Shown piece after piece: positions 6,225-13,853 of a stretch of DNA of 64,000 nt. Under the pieces are notes generated by a model. The model was not told the origin of the DNA, searched no databases, and saw only the letters and a program-made list of their open reading frames with translations. Position 1 is the first letter of the stretch; each line of letters begins with the position of its first letter. The stretch is from Pseudomonas sp. LD120 (lineage in GTDB: Bacteria; Pseudomonadota; Gammaproteobacteria; Pseudomonadales; Pseudomonadaceae). Both the position numbers and the translations under genes were made by a program. The stretch spans positions 2,666,001 through 2,730,000 of the forward strand of contig NZ_WVHL01000005.1 of NCBI RefSeq assembly GCF_009861525.1, written 5' to 3'.

Positions 6225-8120
6225 TCAGCGCTGGGCGGTCTGCTTATCCCAGCTCGGGATTTTGAAGACCCAGAACGAACCGCCTTGGGCCACAGGCTTG
6301 GTCAGCTCGGCCATGTCGCCGCCCCACAGCGGCACCGCGCCGCCGTAGCCCACGGTCACGCCGATGTATTGCTCGCCGTCCTGTTCCCAGGTGATAGGCG
6401 GCGAGACGATGCCGCTGCCGGTCTGGAATTTCCACAGCTCCTTGCCGGTCTTGGCGTCGAAGGCCTTGAAGAAGCCGTCGCCGGTGCCGGTGAACACCAG
6501 GTTGCCCTTGGTCGCCAAGACCCCGGCCCACAGCGGCAGTTGCTCCTTGTGTTCCCACACCAGTTTGCCGGTGGTGGGGTCCATGGCACGCAGGGTGCCG
6601 ACGTGGTCGTCGTACATGCGCTTGATGCGGAAACCCATCCCCAGGTACGCCGAGCCTTTCTTATAGTTCACTTCCTCGGTCCAGTACTCCTCCTTCCACT
6701 GGTTGCCGGGGATGTAGAACAGGCCGGTGTCCTGGCTGTAGGCCATGGGGTTCCAGTTCTTGCCTCCCAGGAACGGCGGCGAGACTTCCACCGGTTTGCC
6801 CTTGGTTTCACCCGGCAGCGGCTTGGCCGGACGCTGGCCTGCGTTTTCCACGGGGCGCCCGGTCTTGAGGTCGATGTGGCTGGCCCAGGTGATGTTGTCG
6901 ACGAAGGGGAAGGCGTTCTGCAGTTTGCCGTTGTTGCGGTCCACCACGTAGAAGAAGCCGTTGCGGTCGGCGTGGCCGGTGGCCTTGACCACTTTGCCGT
7001 CCTTGCCCTTGTAGTCGAACAGCACCAGTTCGTTGTTGCCGGAGAAGTCCCAGGCGTCGTTCGGCGTGTGCTGGTAGAACCATTTCACTTCGCCGGTGCT
7101 CGGGTCGACGCCGACCTGGCCCGAGGTGTAGAGGCTGTCGTAGTCGTGGGGATTGCCGTCTTTCGAGGTCCGCGCCCAGGTGTTCCACGGGCCGGGGTTG
7201 CCGGCGCCGACGATGATGGTGTTGCTTTCGGCATCGAAGCTGGCGCTCTGCCAAGGGGCGCCGCCGCCGTGGCTCCAGGCTTCGACCTTGCCGGTTTCGG
7301 TGGTCTTGTCGTCAGGCCAGGACGGTGCCTTGACGTCGCCGGTGGGGGTGCTGTCCTTGCCGTTGAGGCGGCCCATGTGGCCTTCGACGAAGGGCCGCAT
7401 CCATACCTCTTCGCCGGTGTCCGGGTCGCGGGCGAACAGCTGGCCGACCACGCCGAACTCATCGCCGGAGCTGCCGTGGATCAGCAGCACCTTGCCGCTG
7501 GTCTTGTCCTTGATCAGCACCGGGGCGCCGGTCATGGTGTAGCCGGCGCTGTGGTCGCCGAATTTCTTGTTCCATACCACCTTGCCGGTGTTTTTGTTGA
7601 GGGCGATGACCCGGGCGTCGAGGGTGCCGAAGTAGATTTTGTCGCCGTAGATCGCTGCGCCGCGGTTGACCACGTCGCAGCACGGGCGAATGTTGTCCGG
7701 CAGGCGATGGCTGTAGGTCCACAGGCGCTTGCCGGTCTTGGCGTCGAGGGCGAACACCCGCGAGTAAGAACCGGTGACGTAGACCACGCCGTCGCGGACG
7801 ATGGCCTGGGATTCCTGGCCGCGCTGCTTCTCGTCGCCGAAGGAGTAGGACCAGGCCGGGGTCAGTTTGAACACGTTCTGGTCGTTGACCTGGGCCAGGG
7901 GGCTCCAGCGCTGGGCATTGGTGCCCATGCCGTACTGCAGCACGTCCTGGGTGGTCAGGTGGTCGTTGGCGATGTCTTCCCAGGTCACGTTCTTGCCGGC
8001 AGGTGCCGCCGGGGCGGTGGCCGCTGTGGCCGCCGCGCCCAGGGACAAGCTGGTGGCCAGCAGCAGGGCCCGGACGGCAAGGCTCAGGGGGGAGAGGGCG
8101 GGTAGCGATCTTATTGTCAT
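6225..8120 (-). CDS. pedE: PQQ-dependent alcohol dehydrogenase, calcium type (PedE/ExaA)
   Basis: A 631-residue periplasmic quinoprotein with a signal peptide and an eight-bladed propeller with repeated tryptophan docking motifs (GKRLWTY, GKVVWNK, GKLVWEH, GKELWKF). The adjacent cysteines Cys147-Cys148 (RPCCDVVNRG) form the vicinal disulfide over PQQ. The catalytic aspartate is Asp358 in WDFSGNNE; two residues on stands Ser360 rather than Asp, the signature of calcium-dependent rather than lanthanide-dependent enzymes. It oxidises primary alcohols such as ethanol to aldehydes and passes electrons to cytochrome c550, whose gene (8374) is divergent. The chosen ATG (MTIRSLPAL) begins the signal peptide; the frame extends upstream to 8576, but that part overlaps the divergent promoter region. 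Confidence 0.95.
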   Translation of the reverse strand: MTIRSLPALSPLSLAVRALLLATSLSLGAAATAATAPAAPAGKNVTWEDIANDHLTTQDVLQYGMGTNAQRWSPLAQVNDQNVFKLTPAWSYSFGDEKQRGQESQAIVRDGVVYVTGSYSRVFALDAKTGKRLWTYSHRLPDNIRPCCDVVNRGAAIYGDKIYFGTLDARVIALNKNTGKVVWNKKFGDHSAGYTMTGAPVLIKDKTSGKVLLIHGSSGDEFGVVGQLFARDPDTGEEVWMRPFVEGHMGRLNGKDSTPTGDVKAPSWPDDKTTETGKVEAWSHGGGAPWQSASFDAESNTIIVGAGNPGPWNTWARTSKDGNPHDYDSLYTSGQVGVDPSTGEVKWFYQHTPNDAWDFSGNNELVLFDYKGKDGKVVKATGHADRNGFFYVVDRNNGKLQNAFPFVDNITWASHIDLKTGRPVENAGQRPAKPLPGETKGKPVEVSPPFLGGKNWNPMAYSQDTGLFYIPGNQWKEEYWTEEVNYKKGSAYLGMGFRIKRMYDDHVGTLRAMDPTTGKLVWEHKEQLPLWAGVLATKGNLVFTGTGDGFFKAFDAKTGKELWKFQTGSGIVSPPITWEQDGEQYIGVTVGYGGAVPLWGGDMAELTKPVAQGGSFWVFKIPSWDKQTAQR

Positions 8121-8373
8121 GGTTGCAGTTCCCAGTGGAGGTTTTGGCCTGACTAGGGTCTGCCCCGGGGCGGGTGTTGAGATACGGAAAAAGTCCCGCC
8201 CTTGCCGGGAATAATTCCCGGGCGGCACCTGATTTAGGACCGCGCCACAAGCCCTACTACCAAGGGAGTAGGGCGCGACCACCAAAGCAGCATACGGCCG
8301 CCCGCCGGCTGTTCCTAAGATGGTGGTATGGCCTCTGTAGCGAGGTCTTGCGTGCAATCTTGAGGGCATAACA
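8121..8373. promoter_or_regulatory. Divergent pedE-pedF control region
   Basis: This 253-nt region separates the calcium-type dehydrogenase (minus) from cytochrome c550 (plus). It contains the palindrome CCGGGAA-TAA-TTCCCGG at 8205-8221, shared with the lanthanide-type dehydrogenase promoter (11746-11762). It also has an inverted repeat CCCTACT/AGTAGGG (8252-8258 and 8267-8273) which includes the TACCAAGGGAGTAG box at 8258-8271. Both lie where activators would act for one or both genes. No clear sigma70 hexamers were assigned. Confidence 0.6.
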
Positions 8374-8835
8374 ATGACAACAAAACGCAACGCCTTGCTC
8401 GCGGTAGGGCTGCTGACCGGTGCCTTGGCCACCGGTGCTGTATGGGCCCATGGCAACGTGGTGCCCCAGGCGGTGGAAACCAAGGGCCTGACCCCGGTCA
8501 AGGATGCCGGCGTCGCCCTGGATGACGACGGCTGGGCCACGGCCAATCCGTATCGCACATCGCCCGAGCACGACAAGGCGGTGGAAATCGGCGCTTCGGC
8601 CTACAACCAGAACTGCGCCGCCTGTCATGGCCTGGAAGCCAAGTCCGGCGGGATCGCCCCGGACCTGCGCCTGCTTGAAGTCGGCGAGGTCGGTGATGAA
8701 TGGTTCGTCGAGCGGGTGCGCCATGGCGCGGTGCGCGATGGCCGGGTGTACATGCCGAAGATGGCCGACTACCTGAGTCAGGAAGCCTTGTGGGCGGTGC
8801 GCACCTACCTGGACAGCGTGCACGTCGAGGAGTGA
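8374..8835 (+). CDS. pedF: Cytochrome c550, electron acceptor of the alcohol dehydrogenase
   Basis: A 153-residue periplasmic c-type cytochrome: signal peptide to about residue 25 (TGAVWAHG), one haem-binding motif CAACH (Cys81, Cys84, His85), and a downstream MPKM that can supply the methionine ligand. Size and the WFVERVRHGAVRDGRVYMPKMADYLS segment fit the ExaB/PedF family, which takes electrons from the PQQ alcohol dehydrogenase toward the terminal oxidase. It is divergent from pedE and heads an operon with the binding protein, SoxYZ-like carrier and hydrolase genes that follow within a few bases to about 35 bases. Confidence 0.92.
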   Translation: MTTKRNALLAVGLLTGALATGAVWAHGNVVPQAVETKGLTPVKDAGVALDDDGWATANPYRTSPEHDKAVEIGASAYNQNCAACHGLEAKSGGIAPDLRLLEVGEVGDEWFVERVRHGAVRDGRVYMPKMADYLSQEALWAVRTYLDSVHVEE

Positions 8836-8840
8836 TCGCC

Positions 8841-9716
8841 ATGGGTCGCTTCGCGATGCTTTTGTGTGGCCTGTGGTTGTGCTGCGCGGCGGCGCAGGCA
8901 GGCGTGCGCAACTATGACGCGATGATTGCTTCCGGTGAGTTGAAGGTGGCGGTGTACCAGGATTTTGCCCCCTACAGCTTCCAGGACCAGGGCCAGCCCC
9001 GGGGCGTCGACGTCGAGCTGGCGCAAGCCCTGGCCCAGGCCTTGGGCGTGCGCCTGCAATTGATCTGGGCGCCGCCCGGAGAGAAGCTTGACGACGACCT
9101 GCGAGACTACATTTGGCGTGGCAGTCAGCTGCGCCATCAGCAGTTGGCCGACCTGATGATGCGTGTGCCTTACGACCACGGCTACGCACAGAAACGCAAC
9201 GAACTGGGGGAACTGGCCAACGCGCATGTGGTGATGTTCGGTCCCTATCAGGAGGAGCGCTGGCAGGTGGCGTTTGATCGTCGGCGCCTGGATTCGGTGG
9301 CCAGTGTCGCGGTGTTCCAGCAGCACCCCATCGGGGTCGAGGTGGACAGCGTGCCGTCGTTCTACCTGACGTCGGTGTTCAACGGCATGCTCAGCGCCAA
9401 GACCCATCATTACCCCAGTGTGCCGCAGGCCTTCGGCGCCTTGCGGGCCGGGCAAGTGGACGCGGTGATGGCCATGCGCGGCGAGGTCGACTGGCAGTTG
9501 CACCAGGCCGCCGACCCGCAGCTGGCCCTGGCGGAAAACGCTTACCCGAACATGGGCAAGCAGGTGTGGGAGATCGGCATGGCGGTGCATGAAAGCAATC
9601 GCCAGTTGGCTTACGCGGTGGAAGAGGTCTTGGAAGGGCTGATCCGCGACGGCCGGCTGCAGGCCCTCTACGCTTCTTACGGCCTGCGTTACGACGTGCC
9701 GGAGATGTATCAATAG
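8841..9716 (+). CDS. Quinoprotein-associated periplasmic binding protein
   Basis: A 291-residue protein with a signal peptide (MGRFAMLLCGLWLCCAAAQA) and a type II periplasmic-binding fold like that of polar amino acid binding proteins (ELKVAVYQDFAPYSFQDQG, GVDVELAQALAQALGV, ..FGALRAGQVDAVMA). The ATG at 8841 lies five bases after the cytochrome stop; the longer frame to 8700 overlaps the cytochrome and was rejected. Such proteins accompany many quinoprotein dehydrogenases (MoxJ/XoxJ-type) and probably help dehydrogenase maturation or PQQ/metal loading rather than transport. No ABC permease is adjacent, which fits a non-transport role. Confidence 0.85.
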   Translation: MGRFAMLLCGLWLCCAAAQAGVRNYDAMIASGELKVAVYQDFAPYSFQDQGQPRGVDVELAQALAQALGVRLQLIWAPPGEKLDDDLRDYIWRGSQLRHQQLADLMMRVPYDHGYAQKRNELGELANAHVVMFGPYQEERWQVAFDRRRLDSVASVAVFQQHPIGVEVDSVPSFYLTSVFNGMLSAKTHHYPSVPQAFGALRAGQVDAVMAMRGEVDWQLHQAADPQLALAENAYPNMGKQVWEIGMAVHESNRQLAYAVEEVLEGLIRDGRLQALYASYGLRYDVPEMYQ

Positions 9717-9724
9717 GAGCTGCG

Positions 9725-10504
9725 ATGAACTGGCGAGCGACCTGTCTGTTGGCGTGCTGGCTGCCCTTGGCGGCCCAGGCGCTGGCTGCTGATCCCGGTG
9801 CGCACCCGGAACCGGGCGCGGACCCCGTGCCCTCGGTGATGTGGGCCTTTTACCACAAGCAACTGCTGGGCGATGCCGCGTTCGTCTTTGATGACCGGGT
9901 CAAGCTGCTGGCGCCGCCCTTTGCCGAGGATGCGCGGCAGGTGCCGCTGGAGATCGACGCCCGGGCCTTCACCGGCGAGGTGGTGCGCATCCTCGCCTGG
10001 GCCGAGCTCAACCCCTTGCCGCGCATCGTCGATTTCGTGCCGGGGGAGCGGGTGCTGCCCTGGCTGTCGATCCGCATCCGCATCGAGCAGGCCACGCCGC
10101 TGCGCGCCGCGGTGCAGACCCGCGACGGCCTGTGGCACGTGGGCTCGACCCTGATCGACGCCGCGGGCGGTGGCTGTACCGCGCCCAGTGTGGTGCGCAC
10201 CCAGCCCGGCTGGGAGGAGCACCTGGGCGAGGTGCTGGGCGGGCGTTACCCGCGCGGCGATGCCAGCCGCTTGCGCCTGCAAGTGTCCCACCCGATGGAC
10301 AACGGTCTGGTCAGCGGCATCCCCGAGTTCTTTCTCAACCACGCCGAATTGCGTGACCAGAACGATCAGCCCCTGGCCAGCCTCGAACTGTTCCCGGCGG
10401 TCAGTGAAAACCCCAACCTGGGGTTCGATATCCAGGGGCCGGGGCAGACCCGCTTGCTGTTGCGCGACAACAGCGGCAACCAGTTCGAGGCCAAGCTGCC
10501 CTGA
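9725..10504 (+). CDS. Quinoprotein-associated SoxYZ-like carrier protein
   Basis: A 259-residue secreted protein (MNWRATCLLACWLPLAAQALA leader). It has an N-terminal SoxY-like part, a cysteine in GGGCTAPS (Cys151) and a C-terminal SoxZ-like immunoglobulin-type part (VSHPMDNG, IPEFFLNHAELRDQ, ENPNLGFDI). In sulfur oxidation SoxY carries intermediates on a C-terminal cysteine; here the cysteine is internal. Family members sit next to PQQ dehydrogenases and a zinc hydrolase, and have been named a quinoprotein relay system. The biochemical role is unknown. Confidence 0.82.
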   Translation: MNWRATCLLACWLPLAAQALAADPGAHPEPGADPVPSVMWAFYHKQLLGDAAFVFDDRVKLLAPPFAEDARQVPLEIDARAFTGEVVRILAWAELNPLPRIVDFVPGERVLPWLSIRIRIEQATPLRAAVQTRDGLWHVGSTLIDAAGGGCTAPSVVRTQPGWEEHLGEVLGGRYPRGDASRLRLQVSHPMDNGLVSGIPEFFLNHAELRDQNDQPLASLELFPAVSENPNLGFDIQGPGQTRLLLRDNSGNQFEAKLP

Positions 10505-10539
10505 CCGCATCCTTTGACCCACCCGAGCCGAGGCGCGCC

Positions 10540-11469
10540 ATGCGTTGGATCCTGCTGTTGCTGCTGTGCCTGGGCCTGCCGGCCCGGGCCGACCTGGACT
10601 ATCAACTCAAGCCCCGGCAGATCGCCGCGGGCACCTGGCTGCTGGAAGGCAGCACCGACAACTTCGCCAAGGCCAATGGCGGCAACATCGTCAACAGCGG
10701 GTTCATCGTCACCAACAGCGGGGTGCTGGTGATCGACAGCGGGCCGTCGAAACGCTACGGCGAAGCCTTGCGCCGCGCGATTGCCGCCACCACCGACAAA
10801 CCAGTGATCCAGCTGCTGCTGACCCATCATCACCCTGACCATGTGCTGGGTAATCAGGCTTTCAGTGACGTGCCCATCGGCGCCCTGGCCGGCACCACCG
10901 ACCTGCTGCGCCAGCAGGGTGACGCCATGGCCGAGAACATGTACCGCATGGTCGGCGACTGGATGCGCGGCACCGAGGTGGTGCTGCCGACCCAGGAGCT
11001 AAAGCCCGGCCTTCTTGAGGTGGGCGGGCATCGCTTGCGCCTGCTGAGCCTGAGTGGGCACACCGGCGCCGACCTGGCAATTCTCGATGAGAACACCGGA
11101 GTGCTGTTTGCCGGCGACCTGGTGTTCTACGAGCGCGCGCTGACCACCCCCAACAGCCCGGGGCTCGGAGTCTGGCTCAAGGACCTGGACACCCTGCAGG
11201 CCCTGCCGTGGAAGCAGATCGTGCCCGGCCACGGCCCGCTGGCGACGGATGCCCGGCCCTTTGCCCAGATGCGTGATTACCTGAGTTGGCTCGATGGGCT
11301 GATGCGCGACGGCGCGTCCCGGGGCGACGACATGGCGGAGATGATCCGCCGCCCGATCCCCGAGCGCTTTGCCGGCATCAGCCTGACTCGCTACGAGTTG
11401 ATCCGCAGCGTCAGCCACCTGTACCCGCGTTACGAGCGCCAGCGCCTGCAGCGTCTTGACGGCCTGTAG
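10540..11469 (+). CDS. Quinoprotein-associated metallo-beta-lactamase-fold hydrolase
   Basis: A 309-residue periplasmic protein (MRWILLLLLCLGLPARA leader) of the metallo-beta-lactamase fold. The zinc site HxHxDH is seen at His96, His98, Asp100 and His101 (THHHPDH), with further ligands expected in LSLSGHTGADL, LFAGDLVF and IVPGHGP. It closes the operon begun by cytochrome c550, after the SoxYZ-like carrier, an association known in quinoprotein clusters. The substrate is unknown; acting on a molecule carried by the SoxYZ-like partner is an attractive guess only. Confidence 0.85.
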   Translation: MRWILLLLLCLGLPARADLDYQLKPRQIAAGTWLLEGSTDNFAKANGGNIVNSGFIVTNSGVLVIDSGPSKRYGEALRRAIAATTDKPVIQLLLTHHHPDHVLGNQAFSDVPIGALAGTTDLLRQQGDAMAENMYRMVGDWMRGTEVVLPTQELKPGLLEVGGHRLRLLSLSGHTGADLAILDENTGVLFAGDLVFYERALTTPNSPGLGVWLKDLDTLQALPWKQIVPGHGPLATDARPFAQMRDYLSWLDGLMRDGASRGDDMAEMIRRPIPERFAGISLTRYELIRSVSHLYPRYERQRLQRLDGL

Positions 11470-11791
11470 GCACCGGGTGGCCGGCGAAGGCGGTCTTGCG
11501 GGCCTCTTCGCTGGCCAGCCAGTTGCTACGGGAGGCAGGTACATCGCGTGGAGCCTTGAGCCGGGTGGCCGGCGAAGGCGATCTTGCGGGCCCCTTCGCT
11601 GGCCAGCCAGCTCCTACGGTACGGGGGCATGGTGCCTGCTTGTTGCTTGAAGCTTGCCACTGCCCTTCCTGTACCAAGGAACTAGAAAACTCCGCACTGC
11701 GGGCAATTGTTGGCAAGCAGGCCGGGACCAAGAATTCCCGGCAGGCCGGGAAAATTTCCCGGGAACAACAATAACCGCCGAGGTAGCCGTC
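11470..11791. promoter_or_regulatory. pedH upstream region: two REP units and operator-like palindromes
   Basis: Two direct REP-type units (about 11475-11529 and 11562-11618, sharing GGTGGCCGGCGAAGGCG and CTTCGCTGGCCAGCCAG) occupy the left half. The right half holds a TACCAAGGAACTAG box (11672-11685) and four CCGGGA half-sites at 11722, 11735 (reverse), 11746 and 11756 (reverse). The last two form CCGGGAA-AAT-TTCCCGG (11746-11762), ending 29 nt before the start codon. A site so close to the start fits repression of pedH; that is inference. Confidence 0.6.
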
Positions 11792-13567
11792 ATGACCCAA
11801 CCCCCACGTCGTCCCTTTTTCGCCGTGAGCCTGGTGCTCAGCGCCATGCTGCTGTCCAGCGCGGCCCTGGCCGCCGTCACCGATGAAGAGATCCTCCAGG
11901 ACCCGAAGAACCCTGAGCAGATCGTCACCAACGGCTTGGGTGTCCAGGGCCAGCGCTACAGCCCGCTGGACCTGCTCAACGTCGATAACGTCAAGGAGCT
12001 GCGGCCGGTCTGGGCTTTCTCCTTCGGCGGCGAGAAGCAGCGCGGCCAGCAGGCCCAGCCGCTGATCAAGGACGGGGTGATGTACATGACCGGTTCCTAC
12101 TCGCGGGTGTTCGCGGTGGACGCGCGCACCGGCAAGAAGCTCTGGCAGTACGATGCGCGCCTGCCCGATGACATCCGCCCGTGCTGCGACGTGATCAACC
12201 GGGGCGTGGCACTGTATGGCGACCTGGTGTTCTTCGGCACCCTGGACGCCAAGCTGGTGGCCCTGAACAAGGACACCGGCAAGGTGGTGTGGAGCAAGAA
12301 GGTCGCCGACCACAAAGAGGGCTACTCCATCAGCGCGGCGCCGATGATCGTCAACGGCAAGCTGATCACCGGGGTCGCCGGCGGCGAGTTCGGCGTGGTC
12401 GGCAAGATCCAGGCCTACGACCCGAAAAACGGCGAGCTGCTGTGGATGCGTCCCACCGTGGAAGGCCACATGGGCTACGTGTACAAGGACGGCAAGGCCA
12501 TCGAGAACGGTATTTCCGGCGGCGAGGCGGGCAAGACCTGGCCCGGCGACTTGTGGAAGACCGGCGGCGCGGCGCCGTGGCTTGGCGGCTACTACGACCC
12601 GGAAACCAACCTGCTGCTGTTCGGCACCGGCAACCCGGCGCCGTGGAACTCCCACCTGCGCCCTGGCGACAACCTGTATTCCTCGTCGCGCCTGGCCCTG
12701 AACCCGGACGACGGCACCATCAAGTGGCACTTCCAGAGCACCCCCCACGATGGCTGGGACTTCGACGGCGTCAACGAGCTGATCTCCTTCAACTACAAGG
12801 AGGGCGGCAAGGAGATCAAGGCCGCCGCCACCGCCGACCGCAACGGCTTCTTCTACGTGCTCGATCGCACCAACGGCCAGTTCATCCGCGGCTTCCCGTT
12901 TGTCGACAAGATCACCTGGGCCACCGGCCTGGATAAGAACGGCCGGCCGATCTACAACGACGCCAGCCGTCCCGGCGCCCCGGGCAGCGAGACCAAGGGC
13001 TCTTCGGTGTTCGTCGCCCCGGCCTTCCTCGGCGCCAAGAACTGGATGCCCATGGCCTACAACCGCGACACCGGGCTGTTCTATGTGCCGTCCAACGAGT
13101 GGGGCATGGACATCTGGAACGAAGGCATCGCCTACAAGAAGGGCGCGGCGTTCCTCGGCGCGGGCTTCACCATCAAACCGCTCAACGAGGACTACATCGG
13201 CGTGCTGCGGGCCATCGACCCGATCAGCGGCAAGGAAGTCTGGCGCCACAAGAACTTCGCGCCGCTGTGGGGCGGGGTACTGACCACCAAGGGCAACCTG
13301 GTGTTCACCGGCACGCCTGAGGGCTTCCTCCAGGCATTCAACGCCAAGACCGGCGAGAAGGTCTGGGAGTTCCAGACCGGCTCCGGGGTCCTGGGCTCGC
13401 CCGTGACCTGGGAAATGGACGGCGAGCAATACGTCTCGGTGCTGTCCGGCTGGGGCGGCGCGGTGCCGCTGTGGGGCGGTGAGGTGGCCAAGCGGATCAA
13501 GGACTTCAACCAGGGCGGCATGCTCTGGACCTTCAAGCTGCCCAAGGACCTGGTGAGCAAACGCTAG
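11792..13567 (+). CDS. pedH: PQQ-dependent alcohol dehydrogenase, lanthanide type (PedH)
   Basis: A 591-residue periplasmic quinoprotein. ATG at 11792 with GAGGTAG upstream begins the signal peptide MTQPPRRPFFAV; the frame extends upstream to 11654, but that part is promoter. Propeller motifs repeat (GKKLWQY, GKVVWSK, GEKVWEF). The vicinal disulfide is Cys131-Cys132. The catalytic motif is WDFDGVNE with Asp323 and the extra Asp325 two residues on, the hallmark of lanthanide-dependent enzymes such as XoxF and PedH. The calcium-type paralog in this window has Ser at that place. It should oxidise primary alcohols and some aldehydes when rare earth ions are present. The shared palindrome and box upstream suggest co-control with pedE. 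Confidence 0.95.
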   Translation: MTQPPRRPFFAVSLVLSAMLLSSAALAAVTDEEILQDPKNPEQIVTNGLGVQGQRYSPLDLLNVDNVKELRPVWAFSFGGEKQRGQQAQPLIKDGVMYMTGSYSRVFAVDARTGKKLWQYDARLPDDIRPCCDVINRGVALYGDLVFFGTLDAKLVALNKDTGKVVWSKKVADHKEGYSISAAPMIVNGKLITGVAGGEFGVVGKIQAYDPKNGELLWMRPTVEGHMGYVYKDGKAIENGISGGEAGKTWPGDLWKTGGAAPWLGGYYDPETNLLLFGTGNPAPWNSHLRPGDNLYSSSRLALNPDDGTIKWHFQSTPHDGWDFDGVNELISFNYKEGGKEIKAAATADRNGFFYVLDRTNGQFIRGFPFVDKITWATGLDKNGRPIYNDASRPGAPGSETKGSSVFVAPAFLGAKNWMPMAYNRDTGLFYVPSNEWGMDIWNEGIAYKKGAAFLGAGFTIKPLNEDYIGVLRAIDPISGKEVWRHKNFAPLWGGVLTTKGNLVFTGTPEGFLQAFNAKTGEKVWEFQTGSGVLGSPVTWEMDGEQYVSVLSGWGGAVPLWGGEVAKRIKDFNQGGMLWTFKLPKDLVSKR

Positions 13568-13853
13568 TCGTAGGCGCCAGCTTGCTGGCGAAGGCGCCCG
13601 CACGACCGCTTTCGCCGGCAAGCCGGTATCTACAAAGCCCCGGGATATCCCTGCCGACCGTAGCAGCCCGCTTGTTGGCGAAGAGGCCCGCAAGAGCACC
13701 TTCGTCGGCCAGCCGGCTCCCGCACAGGGCAATCAACCTACGACCAAATGACGAGAGCCCCCCTGCCAACGATGCATTCGTCCGGCACCCGAGGCTCTCT
13801 ACCATCGGTCCATCGCCTGTCGTTGGACAGGCCTCGACCAGCAGAGGCTCAGC
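13568..13853. repeat. REP units and promoter region before the aldehyde dehydrogenase
   Basis: Two REP-like inverted units (about 13570-13633 and 13662-13726; CAGCTTGCTGGCGAAGG type) lie just after pedH. After them is an inverted repeat GAGAGCC (13753-13759) with GGCTCTC (13793-13799), and a weak match (10 of 14) to the TACCAAGGNASTAR box at 13742-13755, 98 nt before the start at 13854. Probably the aldehyde dehydrogenase has its own promoter here. Confidence 0.5.

Noticed and set aside
6156..8105. Plus-strand frame of 649 codons opposite the calcium-type dehydrogenase
   Set aside because: Antisense shadow; the minus-strand product is a complete quinoprotein with all catalytic motifs.
11411..13732. 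Minus-strand frame of 773 codons opposite the lanthanide-type dehydrogenase
   Set aside because: Antisense shadow of a well-supported gene, low-complexity His/Ala/Val-rich product.
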